A program made the position numbers and the translations under genes. The notes under the pieces are model-generated. The model ran no database searches and was not told the origin of the DNA. It saw only the letters and a program-made list of their open reading frames with translations. Positions 7,019-13,786 of a stretch of 64,000 nucleotides of DNA are shown one piece after another. The stretch's first letter is position 1, and each line of letters starts with the position of its first letter. The stretch comes from Bradyrhizobium jicamae (lineage in GTDB: Bacteria > Pseudomonadota > Alphaproteobacteria > Rhizobiales > Xanthobacteraceae): contig NZ_JAFCJX010000032.1 of assembly GCF_018130695.1 (NCBI RefSeq), forward strand, positions 35,836 through 99,835, read 5' to 3'.

Positions 7019-9418
7019 ATGCCCATTCCTCTTGGTGAACTCGTTGATTTTCTAAGGAAAGATCCGGCCCTCCTACTTGGCGCCGGTGCTTCAATCCCTT
7101 CAGGAGCTCCAACAGGTGCGGCTCTTGCACATACTCTTTGGAAGAAAGTCGCAAACTCCGAGCCCATCAGCGACGATCTCTTGGAAACGACCAGCATCTT
7201 ATGTCGTCGCCACGGCAGATCAGCTGTTGTCGAGGAGATCAAGAATATCTTGCGCCCACTAAGGCCTACTGGCGGATTGCTTGGCCTCCCAAATGTTGAG
7301 TGGGGAGCAATCTTTACCACAGACTTCGATCAACTCGTCGAGGCAGCATATCGCCGGCACAATAAGCAGCTAACGGTTTTCCGTTCAAATTATGATTTCA
7401 CCCGGAAAGAAGATGCTTCGGGTCATCGCCTCTACAAAATTCATGGCTGCATTTCGCAAGATCGGTCGAATGGCGACAAATCATCGCTGCTTTTGACTGA
7501 AGATGACTATGACGATCACAAGGCATTCCGTCAGGCCAGTTTCGTAGAGCTGGAAAGAACGTTGCTACAGTCCGATGTTTTGATCATCGGACAATCGCTA
7601 AGAGATCGTCATCTGCAAGACTTGGTGAAGGAGGTTCTGAAGTCGAAGGCCCAAGGCACGGAAGGACAGGTGTACTTGCTGGCATATGACCGAGACGATC
7701 TGCGGGCTCAAATGCTGGAAGATCGGGGGGCCAAAGTCGCATTTGGTGGGATCGACGAGTTAATGCATGCCTTTGCGCAGGGAAGCAGTGTGATTCCGGC
7801 GTCAACGCAGGTCGATGACAACAACGAGACGCTTCTACCCTTGGGGCTGGTCAGCACCGTAAGGGATGTTTCCATTGAGGTTGAGCAGCCAGCGAATGTC
7901 GTTCGTATGTTTAACGGTGGTCCGGCCACCTATTCAGATATCACAGCAAATCTAACCTTCGAACGAGATCACGAGCGCTCTGTCTTGGAGGCATTTGCGA
8001 GCGTTGAAATCGCCGTCGCGATTCTAACGGGAGCGGCGGGCGTGGGCAAAACGACTCTAGCAAGGAAAATCGCATCTGGATTCCGTAAGCTGGGCTATAC
8101 GGCTTGGGAGCATAAAAATGAGTTCGTCTTTAGGCACAAAGCCTGGCTTGAGACGGAGGCACAATTGCGCTCGTCCGGAGCAAGAGGTCTGCTAGTCTTG
8201 GATGAATGTACTCACTTTATGAAGGAGGTGAATAACCTCCTTGATGCCCTATCAACGATCGACAAGCCTGCGCTCCAAATATTGGCCACGGCTAATTCCG
8301 CTCAATGGACGCCGCGCATCAAGACTCGAAATTTCTTTGCTCGTGGCCAGCACATTGTTTTGTCGAGCTTGAGTGAAAATGAAATGCGGTCTCTTCTAAA
8401 TCTATTGGAGAATAGCAAGCCGATTTCCGACCTTGTTCAGACCGAATTTAAGCGAGAGACTAGAAACAAACAGTTTGAACGACTGCGTCAAAAATGTAGC
8501 GCAGACATGTTCGTCTGTTTGAAGAACATATTTGCAAATGAGAATTTGGATACAATTCTTCTGCAGGAGTATGATCTCCTAGCTGAGCCCTTGCAAGAGT
8601 ATTACCGATTTGTGGCGGCTCTTGAGGCGGTCGGTACACGCGTGCATCGGCAGCTCATACTCCGGATGCTGGGCATCTCGGCGAGCGAAGTCGCGGCGGT
8701 GCTCAATGGATTGTCGGGTATTGTCGACGAATTTGACATCAAGCCGTCGCGGGGTATCTACGGATGGTCAACGCGGCATCTCGTAATTGCTCAGAAGATT
8801 ACGGAATACAAGTTTTCGCACGTTGACGAGCTAACAAGGCTCTTCGACCAAATTATCGACAACATCAATCCTCTCGAGCCACTTGAGCTCCAAAGCATCC
8901 GGGCCATCTGCGACACAGAGTTTGGGATCGCTCGGATCGGAGATGGCGCTACCCGCGAACGCCTGTATCGACGGCTTGTTTCGATTGTTCCTGCTGAACG
9001 GATACCGTGGCACCGACTAATCCGGGAAAGGCTAGATCAGAATGACATCGTCGAAACGGAATACTTGATTCGAGATGCGGCCGAGGCGGCCGGCGCGGAC
9101 TCTCCGATTGATCGATATAGGGTCAGACTGTTGGTGTTGAGATCAAGCGAAACGCCGGGTATTTCTCTTGGTGACAGGCTCGCTTTGCTACGCAAAGCCT
9201 TCGAGCTTGCAACGACCAATATTGATCGGCACAAATTGGACAAGTATTCGTATCGGGAGCTATGCCACGTCGCGATTGAACTCAACAAGCGCGGAGAGAA
9301 CGCGGCATACATGGATGAAGCCATCGCTCGCATGCGCGAAGGATGCGCGCTCATAATGGATCCCGATCTTGATCGGATGCTGCAACGGTTTGAGGCGGTG
9401 CGCGCCAAGATGCATTGA
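7019..9418 (+). CDS. SIR2-like domain plus STAND-type P-loop NTPase, candidate single-gene antiphage defence protein
   Basis: A 799-residue protein from the ATG at 7019 (ggggaag upstream; a TTG at 7001 is less likely). Residues about 1-260 are SIR2-like: LLLGAGAS nucleotide-binding loop, then FTTDFDQLVE, then KIHG with His142. The usual catalytic Asn of this family is Asp102 here, 40 residues before the His. A P-loop NTPase follows: Walker A GAAGVGKTT at 338-346 and Walker B LLVLDE at 391-396. The rest is helical, without recognisable repeats. The order SIR2-NTPase-helical sensor is that of Avs5-type proteins, in which the effector depletes NAD+ after phage sensing (family knowledge). G+C is visibly lower and A/T-ending codons more frequent than in neighbours, suggesting transfer. 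There is no partner gene. Confidence 0.8.
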   Translation: MPIPLGELVDFLRKDPALLLGAGASIPSGAPTGAALAHTLWKKVANSEPISDDLLETTSILCRRHGRSAVVEEIKNILRPLRPTGGLLGLPNVEWGAIFTTDFDQLVEAAYRRHNKQLTVFRSNYDFTRKEDASGHRLYKIHGCISQDRSNGDKSSLLLTEDDYDDHKAFRQASFVELERTLLQSDVLIIGQSLRDRHLQDLVKEVLKSKAQGTEGQVYLLAYDRDDLRAQMLEDRGAKVAFGGIDELMHAFAQGSSVIPASTQVDDNNETLLPLGLVSTVRDVSIEVEQPANVVRMFNGGPATYSDITANLTFERDHERSVLEAFASVEIAVAILTGAAGVGKTTLARKIASGFRKLGYTAWEHKNEFVFRHKAWLETEAQLRSSGARGLLVLDECTHFMKEVNNLLDALSTIDKPALQILATANSAQWTPRIKTRNFFARGQHIVLSSLSENEMRSLLNLLENSKPISDLVQTEFKRETRNKQFERLRQKCSADMFVCLKNIFANENLDTILLQEYDLLAEPLQEYYRFVAALEAVGTRVHRQLILRMLGISASEVAAVLNGLSGIVDEFDIKPSRGIYGWSTRHLVIAQKITEYKFSHVDELTRLFDQIIDNINPLEPLELQSIRAICDTEFGIARIGDGATRERLYRRLVSIVPAERIPWHRLIRERLDQNDIVETEYLIRDAAEAAGADSPIDRYRVRLLVLRSSETPGISLGDRLALLRKAFELATTNIDRHKLDKYSYRELCHVAIELNKRGENAAYMDEAIARMREGCALIMDPDLDRMLQRFEAVRAKMH

Positions 9419-9833
9419 TCCTTCGATGTACCTTCAACCCGGCTTGGTCTGCATGTAGCCGACGGCGTAGATGCTGCCATCCTTCTATGAAATGGATTCC
9501 TTGTTGCCGCTAGGGCAGTGTTGAGTGTCCCGACGTGCACTTGGCGCTCTCACGCCAAGTGCCTCTCTCCACCAGCATCGCAATCCCCACCAAGAACGAC
9601 GCCTTGTTCGAGGGCAGGAACGCCGCCACCTTGGCGATCTCGTCCGGCTGCTCGACGCATTCAGATTTCTTTTCACCTCGGCGCGGATCGGGTCTTCGGT
9701 ACGGCTTCGTTATGGGGCGCCTGGTCCGGGCGGTTGACGAATAAGCGAAGCATCGGAGTATCGACGACACCGTCTTTCGCGGAACCGCGCAGACTACCTT
9801 GGCTTCACCGCCCTTCCTCTCTACACTCCACCC
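9419..9833. other. Gene-free stretch with decayed gene remnants
   Basis: No intact gene is seen. On the reverse strand 9434-9481 reads DGSIYAVGYMQTKPG followed by a stop, which looks like the end of a truncated protein and is preceded in frame by a stop two codons upstream. A second remnant at 9567-9653 resembles the end of a short-chain dehydrogenase. Nothing is recognised in 9670-9833. Confidence 0.45.
9567..9653 (-). pseudogene. C-terminal fragment of a short-chain dehydrogenase/reductase
   Basis: The reverse strand encodes EQPDEIAKVAAFLPS, then NKASFLVGIAMLVERG. This closely follows the conserved C-terminal SDR pattern (x-PDEIAKVAAFLASD-x-ASFVTG-x-x-x-VDGG). No Rossmann GxxxGIG or YxxxK part is found upstream, so only the last 30 or so residues of the ancestral gene remain. 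It suggests that the locus next to the SIR2 gene has been rearranged. Confidence 0.6.
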
Positions 9834-10361
9834 ATGCCCAAACCCGAAAGCTTCCCGATCGACAAGATCTACGTTCCCGTGAAGCGGAAGAAGGCGCTCA
9901 GGCCCGATCTGGTTCAGGAGATCGCCGAGAGCATCATGGAGATCGGGCAACAGGAGCCCATTCTCGTCCGGCGCGACGAGGAGCGCTTCGTGCTGATCGA
10001 GGGGCTGCATCGGTTCGAGGCCTGCAAGGCGCTGGGTGAAGCGACCATCATCGGATTGCTGGTCGCGGCCGAGGATACTCACCCAACCAAACTCCATTTG
10101 CATGAAAGTGCGGAGGTGGAAGCCGAGCGCGAGAAGATCGCGCGATTGAAAAAACTTCGTCTCGAAAGGGAGGCGGCCGAGCAATTGGCCGTAGGCGCGC
10201 GAGCCGTCAAGGCAACGAATCCGTCGGATCGCTTGCAAGGTCGACCGGAGAAGGCGCGTCGGGACAGTCTCAAGGTGACAGGGCGGCCGTCGGAAGCTTC
10301 CAGGCCCAAAACCCTGTCGGATTGGATCACGCAACAAAAGCGCGACGGAGGACGCTACTGA
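9834..10361 (+). CDS. ParB/Srx-fold domain protein (orphan)
   Basis: A 175-residue protein. The N-terminal half has the ParB nuclease-like fold pattern: FPIDKIYVP, IAESIMEIGQQEPILVRRD, and LIEGLHRFEACKALGE, matching the G-x-HR-x-x-A motif. It lacks the HTH and dimerisation domains of chromosomal ParB. The C-terminal half is charged (EREKIARLKKLRLEREAAEQ) and ends in a basic tail with GRPEKARRD. Such stand-alone domains occur in mobile and plasmid-derived regions. No strong ribosome-binding site is seen before the ATG and no parA is nearby. DNA or nucleotide binding is likely; the exact role is unknown. Confidence 0.75.
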   Translation: MPKPESFPIDKIYVPVKRKKALRPDLVQEIAESIMEIGQQEPILVRRDEERFVLIEGLHRFEACKALGEATIIGLLVAAEDTHPTKLHLHESAEVEAEREKIARLKKLRLEREAAEQLAVGARAVKATNPSDRLQGRPEKARRDSLKVTGRPSEASRPKTLSDWITQQKRDGGRY

Positions 10362-10446
10362 TCGCTGAGACATGCAGCGACTCGCGGCGTATCGGCGGTC
10401 TTCCAGCGGCGTAAGCTTCCCCCTCGTCCGTGGGCTCCTGCGTCAG

Positions 10447-10555
10447 CTAAAGCGCGATGAAATCAGGTTGAATCGTCATCGCGCTTTAGCTCTTTGTTTG
10501 AGCATGATCTTTTCGGAAAACCGCTTCACACTTTTCCGGATCATGCTTTAGCGCG
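10447..10555. repeat. ctaaagcgcgatga / agcatgat composite palindromic repeat, copy 1
   Basis: Two hairpins in tandem. ctaaagcgcgatga pairs with tcatcgcgctttag, and agcatgat plus ttttcggaaaaccgcttc pairs with the right half cacttttccggatcatgct. The same composite in the opposite order occurs at 16235-16366. It covers the stop codon (10548-10550) of the leftward gene. Confidence 0.8.
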
Positions 10556-10874
10556 CAATAACCACACTTCGTTCGACGAAATCCGCGAGATGGGCGGGCA
10601 GCTCGACGCCGTAGGTGGCGCAGCGGCTTTGTAGCTCCTGCGCGACCGTTGCGGAAACATCCTCGATCCAGTGTTCGAGCGTGTTGAAGGCTACGACCTG
10701 AATTGGTTCGAACAGCGGGCCGTCCAACATGCCACTGAGAACCGCTTCGAGATCGGCGAATTCCACCTTCGCGGGGCTGGCGACACTTTCCATCAGCCGT
10801 GGCTCGTCGATGACCAGGTAAAGGGTTTGATCGGCGCCATAGGGCACCTCGGAAAGGGACAAGGAAACCGGCAT
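10548..10874 (-). CDS. Hypothetical protein downstream of the double-glycine peptides
   Basis: A 108-residue protein from an ATG at 10874; a longer frame to 11045 would run through a strong palindrome and is unlikely. It is acidic and soluble with no signal peptide or membrane segment: MPVSLSLSEVPYGADQTLYL at the start, VIDEP, then FEPIQVVAFNTLEHWIED, ending in VVIAR. I do not recognise the family. It lies downstream of, and on the same strand as, the peptide genes at 11094-11889 but is separated from them by two hairpins, so cotranscription is doubtful. Its stop codon lies in the repeat 10447-10555. Confidence 0.6.
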   Translation of the reverse strand: MPVSLSLSEVPYGADQTLYLVIDEPRLMESVASPAKVEFADLEAVLSGMLDGPLFEPIQVVAFNTLEHWIEDVSATVAQELQSRCATYGVELPAHLADFVERSVVIAR

Positions 10875-10995
10875 GATCCGAAACCTCGCTTGCTGAAATT
10901 CAGCCTGCGAGAGCAACGGGAAAATCCGGCAATGGTTCCAATGTCCGCCGGACAGGAGCGGTCGGGCGATCCCATACTTAAGTCGAGACGCCGGT

Positions 10996-11026
10996 GAGCT
11001 CGCATACGTCGCGACGATGCGAGCTC
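10996..11026. repeat. Near-perfect 31-base palindrome
   Basis: gagctcgcat (10996-11005) pairs with atgcgagctc (11017-11026), and the centre itself contains the palindrome cgtcgcgacg. It lies between the hypothetical gene at 10548-10874 and the peptide gene at 11094. There is no adjacent T-run. It could be an operator or an extra transcript-end structure. Confidence 0.6.
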
Positions 11027-11068
11027 GGCCAGGCAGCGGCGTCATTCGCGACGCCGGCTCTTACGTGC

Positions 11069-11090
11069 GCGCCGTCAGTTCAGACGGCGC
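11069..11090 (-). terminator. Stem-loop after the third double-glycine peptide gene
   Basis: gcgccgtc (11069-11076) pairs with gacggcgc (11083-11090) around a six-base loop. It starts four bases after the stop codon of the leftward peptide gene. The following sequence (gcacgtaagagcc) has no T-run, so it would be a weak intrinsic terminator. Confidence 0.5.
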
Positions 11091-11093
11091 TGA

Positions 11094-11264
11094 TTAGTCG
11101 GCGGAGATGGTCTTGCCCTTGCCGCGATCGGTGGTCGGCGAGGTGATGGTGATGTTGCCGTGCTTGTCGACGGTGACGATCGGACGGCAGCCGCCGGACG
11201 CGGCAGCGATCTCGTCGTCGGCGAGCAGGCGAAACTCGTGGGCGATGTGTGCAGTCGAGGTCAT
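11094..11264 (-). CDS. Double-glycine-leader peptide 3 (bacteriocin/RiPP-like precursor)
   Basis: A 56-residue peptide. The ATG at 11264 is preferred over the one at 11285 because atggag precedes it by six bases, as in the two sister genes. The leader ends LADDEIAAASGG (residues 14-25), matching the LSxxELxxIxGG consensus cut by C39-peptidase-containing ABC exporters. The predicted core starts with Cys26 and is 31 residues, basic, Thr-rich (CRPIVTVDKHGNITITS and a TTDRGKGKTISAD tail). A CRP/FNR-like site is centred about 87 bases upstream and a stem-loop follows the stop. No exporter gene is present in the window. Export and activity are inference. Confidence 0.72.
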   Translation of the reverse strand: MTSTAHIAHEFRLLADDEIAAASGGCRPIVTVDKHGNITITSPTTDRGKGKTISAD

Positions 11265-11343
11265 TGCAATCTCCATTGGGGTCATGGTGACTGGAGGATC
11301 CCGTCATCCGGGAGCCACCATGCCGCGCCGGCGAGCGGCGTGC

Positions 11344-11359
11344 TGTGAGCTTGGTCACG
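11344..11359 (-). promoter_or_regulatory. CRP/FNR-family-like operator upstream of peptide 3
   Basis: The plus strand reads TGTGA-gcttgg-TCACG, the TGTGA-N6-TCACA type symmetrical site of the CRP/FNR family with one mismatch. The wider context gctgtgag-N5-tcacgcc is identical to that at 11968-11983. The site centre is about 87 bases before the start codon of peptide 3. Confidence 0.55.
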
Positions 11360-11407
11360 CCGGCTGCGAGGCGCGGGACTATTTGCGCCGGCGCGCCTTC
11401 CGGCATG

Positions 11408-11440
11408 AAAAAAGCGGGGCCTCTTTCGAGAGCCCCGCTT
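11408..11440 (-). terminator. Rho-independent terminator after peptides 1 and 2
   Basis: In the leftward direction aagcggggctctcg folds onto gaggccccgctt, followed at once by TTTTTT (a-run at 11408-11413 on the plus strand). It is a textbook intrinsic terminator, 25 bases after the stop of peptide 2. It separates the peptide 1-2 unit from peptide 3. Confidence 0.85.
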
Positions 11441-11465
11441 CGTAGCCACTTCGCTGGAAGAAGGT

Positions 11466-11633
11466 CTAGTGTTTTTGGCTGGTACCACCGAGCGTCGCCG
11501 GCACCGTGATGTGCTTGATGATCCATTGCAGGATGTCGGAGAGCGTGTCCGATCCGGACTTGCCGGTGTTGGTCATGCCTCCGCTCACGGTTTCCAGCTC
11601 GTCGCCGGTCAGCTCCTTGATCATGTTCTGCAT
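11466..11633 (-). CDS. Double-glycine-leader peptide 2 (bacteriocin/RiPP-like precursor)
   Basis: A 55-residue peptide found by direct translation. The ATG at 11633 is favoured because atggag lies six bases upstream, the same arrangement as peptides 1 and 3; starting at 11645 would add four residues. The leader ends LTGDELETVSGG (residues 8-19 from this start), a full match to the LSxxELxxIxGG consensus. The 36-residue core has a Gly/Ser/Thr front (MTNTGKSGSDTL), an amphipathic centre DILQWIIKHITVP and no Cys. The frame (from 11645) begins eight bases after the stop of peptide 1, so the two form an operon, as expected of two-peptide bacteriocins. A terminator follows. Confidence 0.72.
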   Translation of the reverse strand: MQNMIKELTGDELETVSGGMTNTGKSGSDTLSDILQWIIKHITVPATLGGTSQKH

Positions 11634-11652
11634 CGCCGTCTCCATGGACCGA

Positions 11653-11889
11653 TCAGAACAGGTCGATGATCGCGCTGATGCAGTAGCCGATGCCGCCGGT
11701 CAGGCCGCCACCGACCGCGCCGGGGCCGGCACCGACGCCGCCGACGGCCGCGCCGCCCAGGGCACCGGTCGCGGCACCGCCCGCGACGGCTCCGAGAAAG
11801 CCCTTCCAGCTCCATTCGCCGGCGGCCACCGGGTCGAGTTCCTCGATCGAGAGCTCGCGATGGGCCATATCCTCATTCACAATCGTCAT
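11653..11889 (-). CDS. Double-glycine-leader peptide 1, glycine-rich (class IIb bacteriocin-like precursor)
   Basis: A 78-residue peptide. The ATG at 11889 has atggag seven bases upstream; the open frame continues to 11931 but without a better start. The leader ends LSIEELDPVAAG (residues 13-24), matching LSxxELxxIxGG with Ala-Gly at the cleavage point. The 54-residue core is hydrophobic and extremely Gly/Ala-rich (FLGAVAGGAATGALGGAA and GVGAGPGAVGGG), with several GxxxG pairs typical of membrane-inserting two-peptide bacteriocins, and a single Cys near the end (IGYCISAIIDLF). A CRP/FNR-like site lies about 86 bases upstream. No immunity gene is obvious. Confidence 0.75.
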   Translation of the reverse strand: MTIVNEDMAHRELSIEELDPVAAGEWSWKGFLGAVAGGAATGALGGAAVGGVGAGPGAVGGGLTGGIGYCISAIIDLF

Positions 11890-11967
11890 GTCAGTGCTCC
11901 ATTGATGTGATGGCACGGGACCACCCCGCAACCGGGAGACAGGTTGCCGGCTTTATTCCCGCCCGGC

Positions 11968-11983
11968 TGTGAGAGACATCACG
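11968..11983 (-). promoter_or_regulatory. CRP/FNR-family-like operator upstream of peptide 1
   Basis: The plus strand reads TGTGA-gagaca-TCACG, a TGTGA-N6-TCACA type symmetrical site. Its flanks (gc before, cc after) are the same as at 11344-11359. The site centre is about 86 bases before the start codon of peptide 1, nearly the same spacing as for peptide 3. Which CRP/FNR-family regulator would bind is unknown. Confidence 0.55.
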
Positions 11984-12080
11984 CCACGCGCGGACGCGTG
12001 TGACGCGCGGCACGCTCGCAATTGACAGGGGCCGCGTGTTGCGGCGTGGAACCAAATCGCCGCGTTCGCCTTATCCGCGC

Positions 12081-12197
12081 ATGAGACTGTCGAGGTCCGC
12101 GAAGGTGGAGATCATCGCAGGCTGTGCGGTCGCGATCGCGCTGACCGCGACGCTGTACTACGCCTATCTGGCCTGGCTGCTCGCGGCACCGGATTGA
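12081..12197 (+). CDS. Possible 38-residue single-pass membrane peptide
   Basis: The frame from the ATG at 12081 encodes a short basic start (MRLSRSAKVE) followed by one hydrophobic helix, IIAGCAVAIALTATLYYAYL, and a short tail. No convincing ribosome-binding site is seen. The frame is open back to a GTG at 12000. It could be a genuine small membrane protein or chance. Confidence 0.35.
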   Translation: MRLSRSAKVEIIAGCAVAIALTATLYYAYLAWLLAAPD

Positions 12198-12249
12198 AGT
12201 GGGGCGCTCGACACAGTGGAGGGTATCAGGCCCGGCGCCCATCCGTGGC

Positions 12250-12432
12250 TTAGCCAATCGACTCCGACGTCTTGATCTCACTGCGGCCGGCTTGCGGAAT
12301 CGATGGTCGCGGCACCTTAAAGAGGAGTTCGGTTACCGCATCGACACCGGTCTCGAATCCGCTGCGATAGCCGGCGCGATAGAGCAGTACGGCTGCGAGG
12401 ATGCTGCAGAACGTCAGGGCGGCGCTTTCCAT
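12250..12432 (-). CDS. Small single-pass membrane protein, hypothetical
   Basis: A 60-residue protein with ATG at 12432 preceded by a good ribosome-binding site (ggagaatgac). The N-terminal segment ALTFCSILAAVLLYRAGY is a likely membrane helix. The remainder is polar, with FETGVDAVTELLFKVPRPS. Family unknown. It is divergent from the binding-protein gene at 12611. Confidence 0.55.
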   Translation of the reverse strand: MESAALTFCSILAAVLLYRAGYRSGFETGVDAVTELLFKVPRPSIPQAGRSEIKTSESIG

Positions 12433-12610
12433 GTCATTCTCCGTTACAGCTCGGACCTGCCCCGCCCCGCATTTGCCATAGCATCTGCGGCTTACCGGCA
12501 GCTGACGCCGATCTTGTCTCATCTTTTCAACGTTGCAGCCCTCGACCGCCGTCGAAGACGGGGTAGAGTGATACGGAACAAACCCAAGAAAAGCCTGATG
12601 GGAGAAACAC

Positions 12611-13600
12611 ATGCCCAACGTGTCGCGCCGGCCGTTCTTGCGACTCGCGCTCGGCGCCGCCGTTGCCCCGCTGGTCTCGCGTGCCCTGCGTGCCGACACG
12701 TTTCCGACCCGGCCGATCACCATCATCGTGCCGTTTGCGGCGGGCGGGCCGACCGACGTGCTGGCGCGGATCCTCGCCGAATATATGCGCGGCAGCCTCG
12801 GCCATCCCGTGGTGGTCGAGAACATCACGGGTGCCTCGGGTACGGTGGCGGGCCTGCGGGCGGCGCGTGCGGCGGCGGACGGCTATACCATCACGATCGG
12901 GCATTGGGGCACGCATTGCCTGAACGGCGCGATCTATCAGCTGCAATATGATGTGCGCGAGTTTGCGCCGATCGCGCTGATCGCAAGCGGCCCGCAGCTG
13001 ATCATCGCCCGGCCCGACCTGCCGGCGAAGAATCTGAAGGAGCTGATCGGCTGGCTGAAGAGCAATGCCAGCAAGGCGACGGCGGGCACCGCAGGCCCGG
13101 GCTCCGGCGCGCATGTCGCCGGCGTGTTCTTCCAGCAGCTCACCGATACCAATTTCTCGTTCGTGCCCTATCGCGGCGCGGGTCCGGCGCTGAACGACCT
13201 GATGGCCGGGCATATCGACATCATGTTCGACCAGGCGTCGAACTCGCTGGCGCAGGTCAAGAGCGGCACGGTGAAGGCCTATGCCGTCACCTCATCGTCG
13301 CGCCTGCCATCGGCGCCGGAGATTCCGACCGTCGATGAAGCGGGATTGCCGGGGCTCTACATCGCCTATTGGCACGGCCTGTGGGCGCCGAAGGGCACGC
13401 CGGCCGAGATCGTCGCAACGCTCGGCGCCGCGGTGCGCACGGCGCTTGCCGAACCCGCGGTGCGGCAGCGTTTCCTGGAGCTGGGGCAGGAAATTCCTGC
13501 GCCCGACAAGCAGAGTGGTGATGCGCTGCGCGCGCATCAGGCGGCGGAGATCGAGAAATGGTGGCCGATCGTCAAATCGGCCAACATCAAGCCGGAGTAG
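12611..13600 (+). CDS. Bug-family (TctC-like) periplasmic solute-binding protein
   Basis: A 329-residue secreted protein. The signal peptide has a twin-arginine-like start (MPNVSRRPFLRLALGAAVAP), with cleavage near ALRA-DTFP. The mature part shows family motifs: FPTRPITIIVPFAAGGPTDV, VVVENITGASGTVAG, FVPYRGAGPALNDLMAGHID, and KAYAVTSSSRLPSAPEIPTV. Bug proteins bind small carboxylates or related compounds, and most have no cognate permease next to them, as here. Ligand unknown. A ggagaaacac ribosome-binding site precedes the ATG. Confidence 0.9.
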   Translation: MPNVSRRPFLRLALGAAVAPLVSRALRADTFPTRPITIIVPFAAGGPTDVLARILAEYMRGSLGHPVVVENITGASGTVAGLRAARAAADGYTITIGHWGTHCLNGAIYQLQYDVREFAPIALIASGPQLIIARPDLPAKNLKELIGWLKSNASKATAGTAGPGSGAHVAGVFFQQLTDTNFSFVPYRGAGPALNDLMAGHIDIMFDQASNSLAQVKSGTVKAYAVTSSSRLPSAPEIPTVDEAGLPGLYIAYWHGLWAPKGTPAEIVATLGAAVRTALAEPAVRQRFLELGQEIPAPDKQSGDALRAHQAAEIEKWWPIVKSANIKPE

Positions 13601-13615
13601 ACGACGTCGCGTCGC

Positions 13616-13786
13616 TCAGGCGGCCTCGCGCTCCGACCTCACGGCATTGCAATCGTAGCAGCGAAACACCCGCACCGCTTCGTGCTTCGCCGTCGCCGGC
13701 AACGCGGCCAGCAGCTTCATGCGATGTCCGCAGGCTTCACATGTGCAAGTCACTTCTTCGCGCATTCGCTGTTCACCCGTCGGCAT
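13616..13786 (-). CDS. Small zinc-ribbon-like protein
   Basis: A 56-residue protein found by direct translation. The ATG at 13786 has ggggag eight bases upstream. Two Cys pairs, CTCEACGHRM near residue 14 and CYDCN near residue 43, form a probable four-Cys zinc ribbon; the rest is charged. Similar small zinc-binding proteins are common and of unknown role. It is convergent with the Bug-type gene. Confidence 0.65.
   Translation of the reverse strand: MPTGEQRMREEVTCTCEACGHRMKLLAALPATAKHEAVRVFRCYDCNAVRSEREAA

Noticed and set aside
6757..9833. An integrative element with attachment sites at tRNA-Ser
   Set aside because: I looked for a second copy of the tRNA 3' end (ggttcgaatcccactctctcc) downstream and for an integrase gene and found neither in the window. 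The island claim therefore rests on composition and gene debris only.
10548..11045. A 165-residue version of the hypothetical protein
   Set aside because: The extra 57 residues would be translated from a region holding a 31-base palindrome and show no conserved character; an internal ATG at 10874 is more likely.
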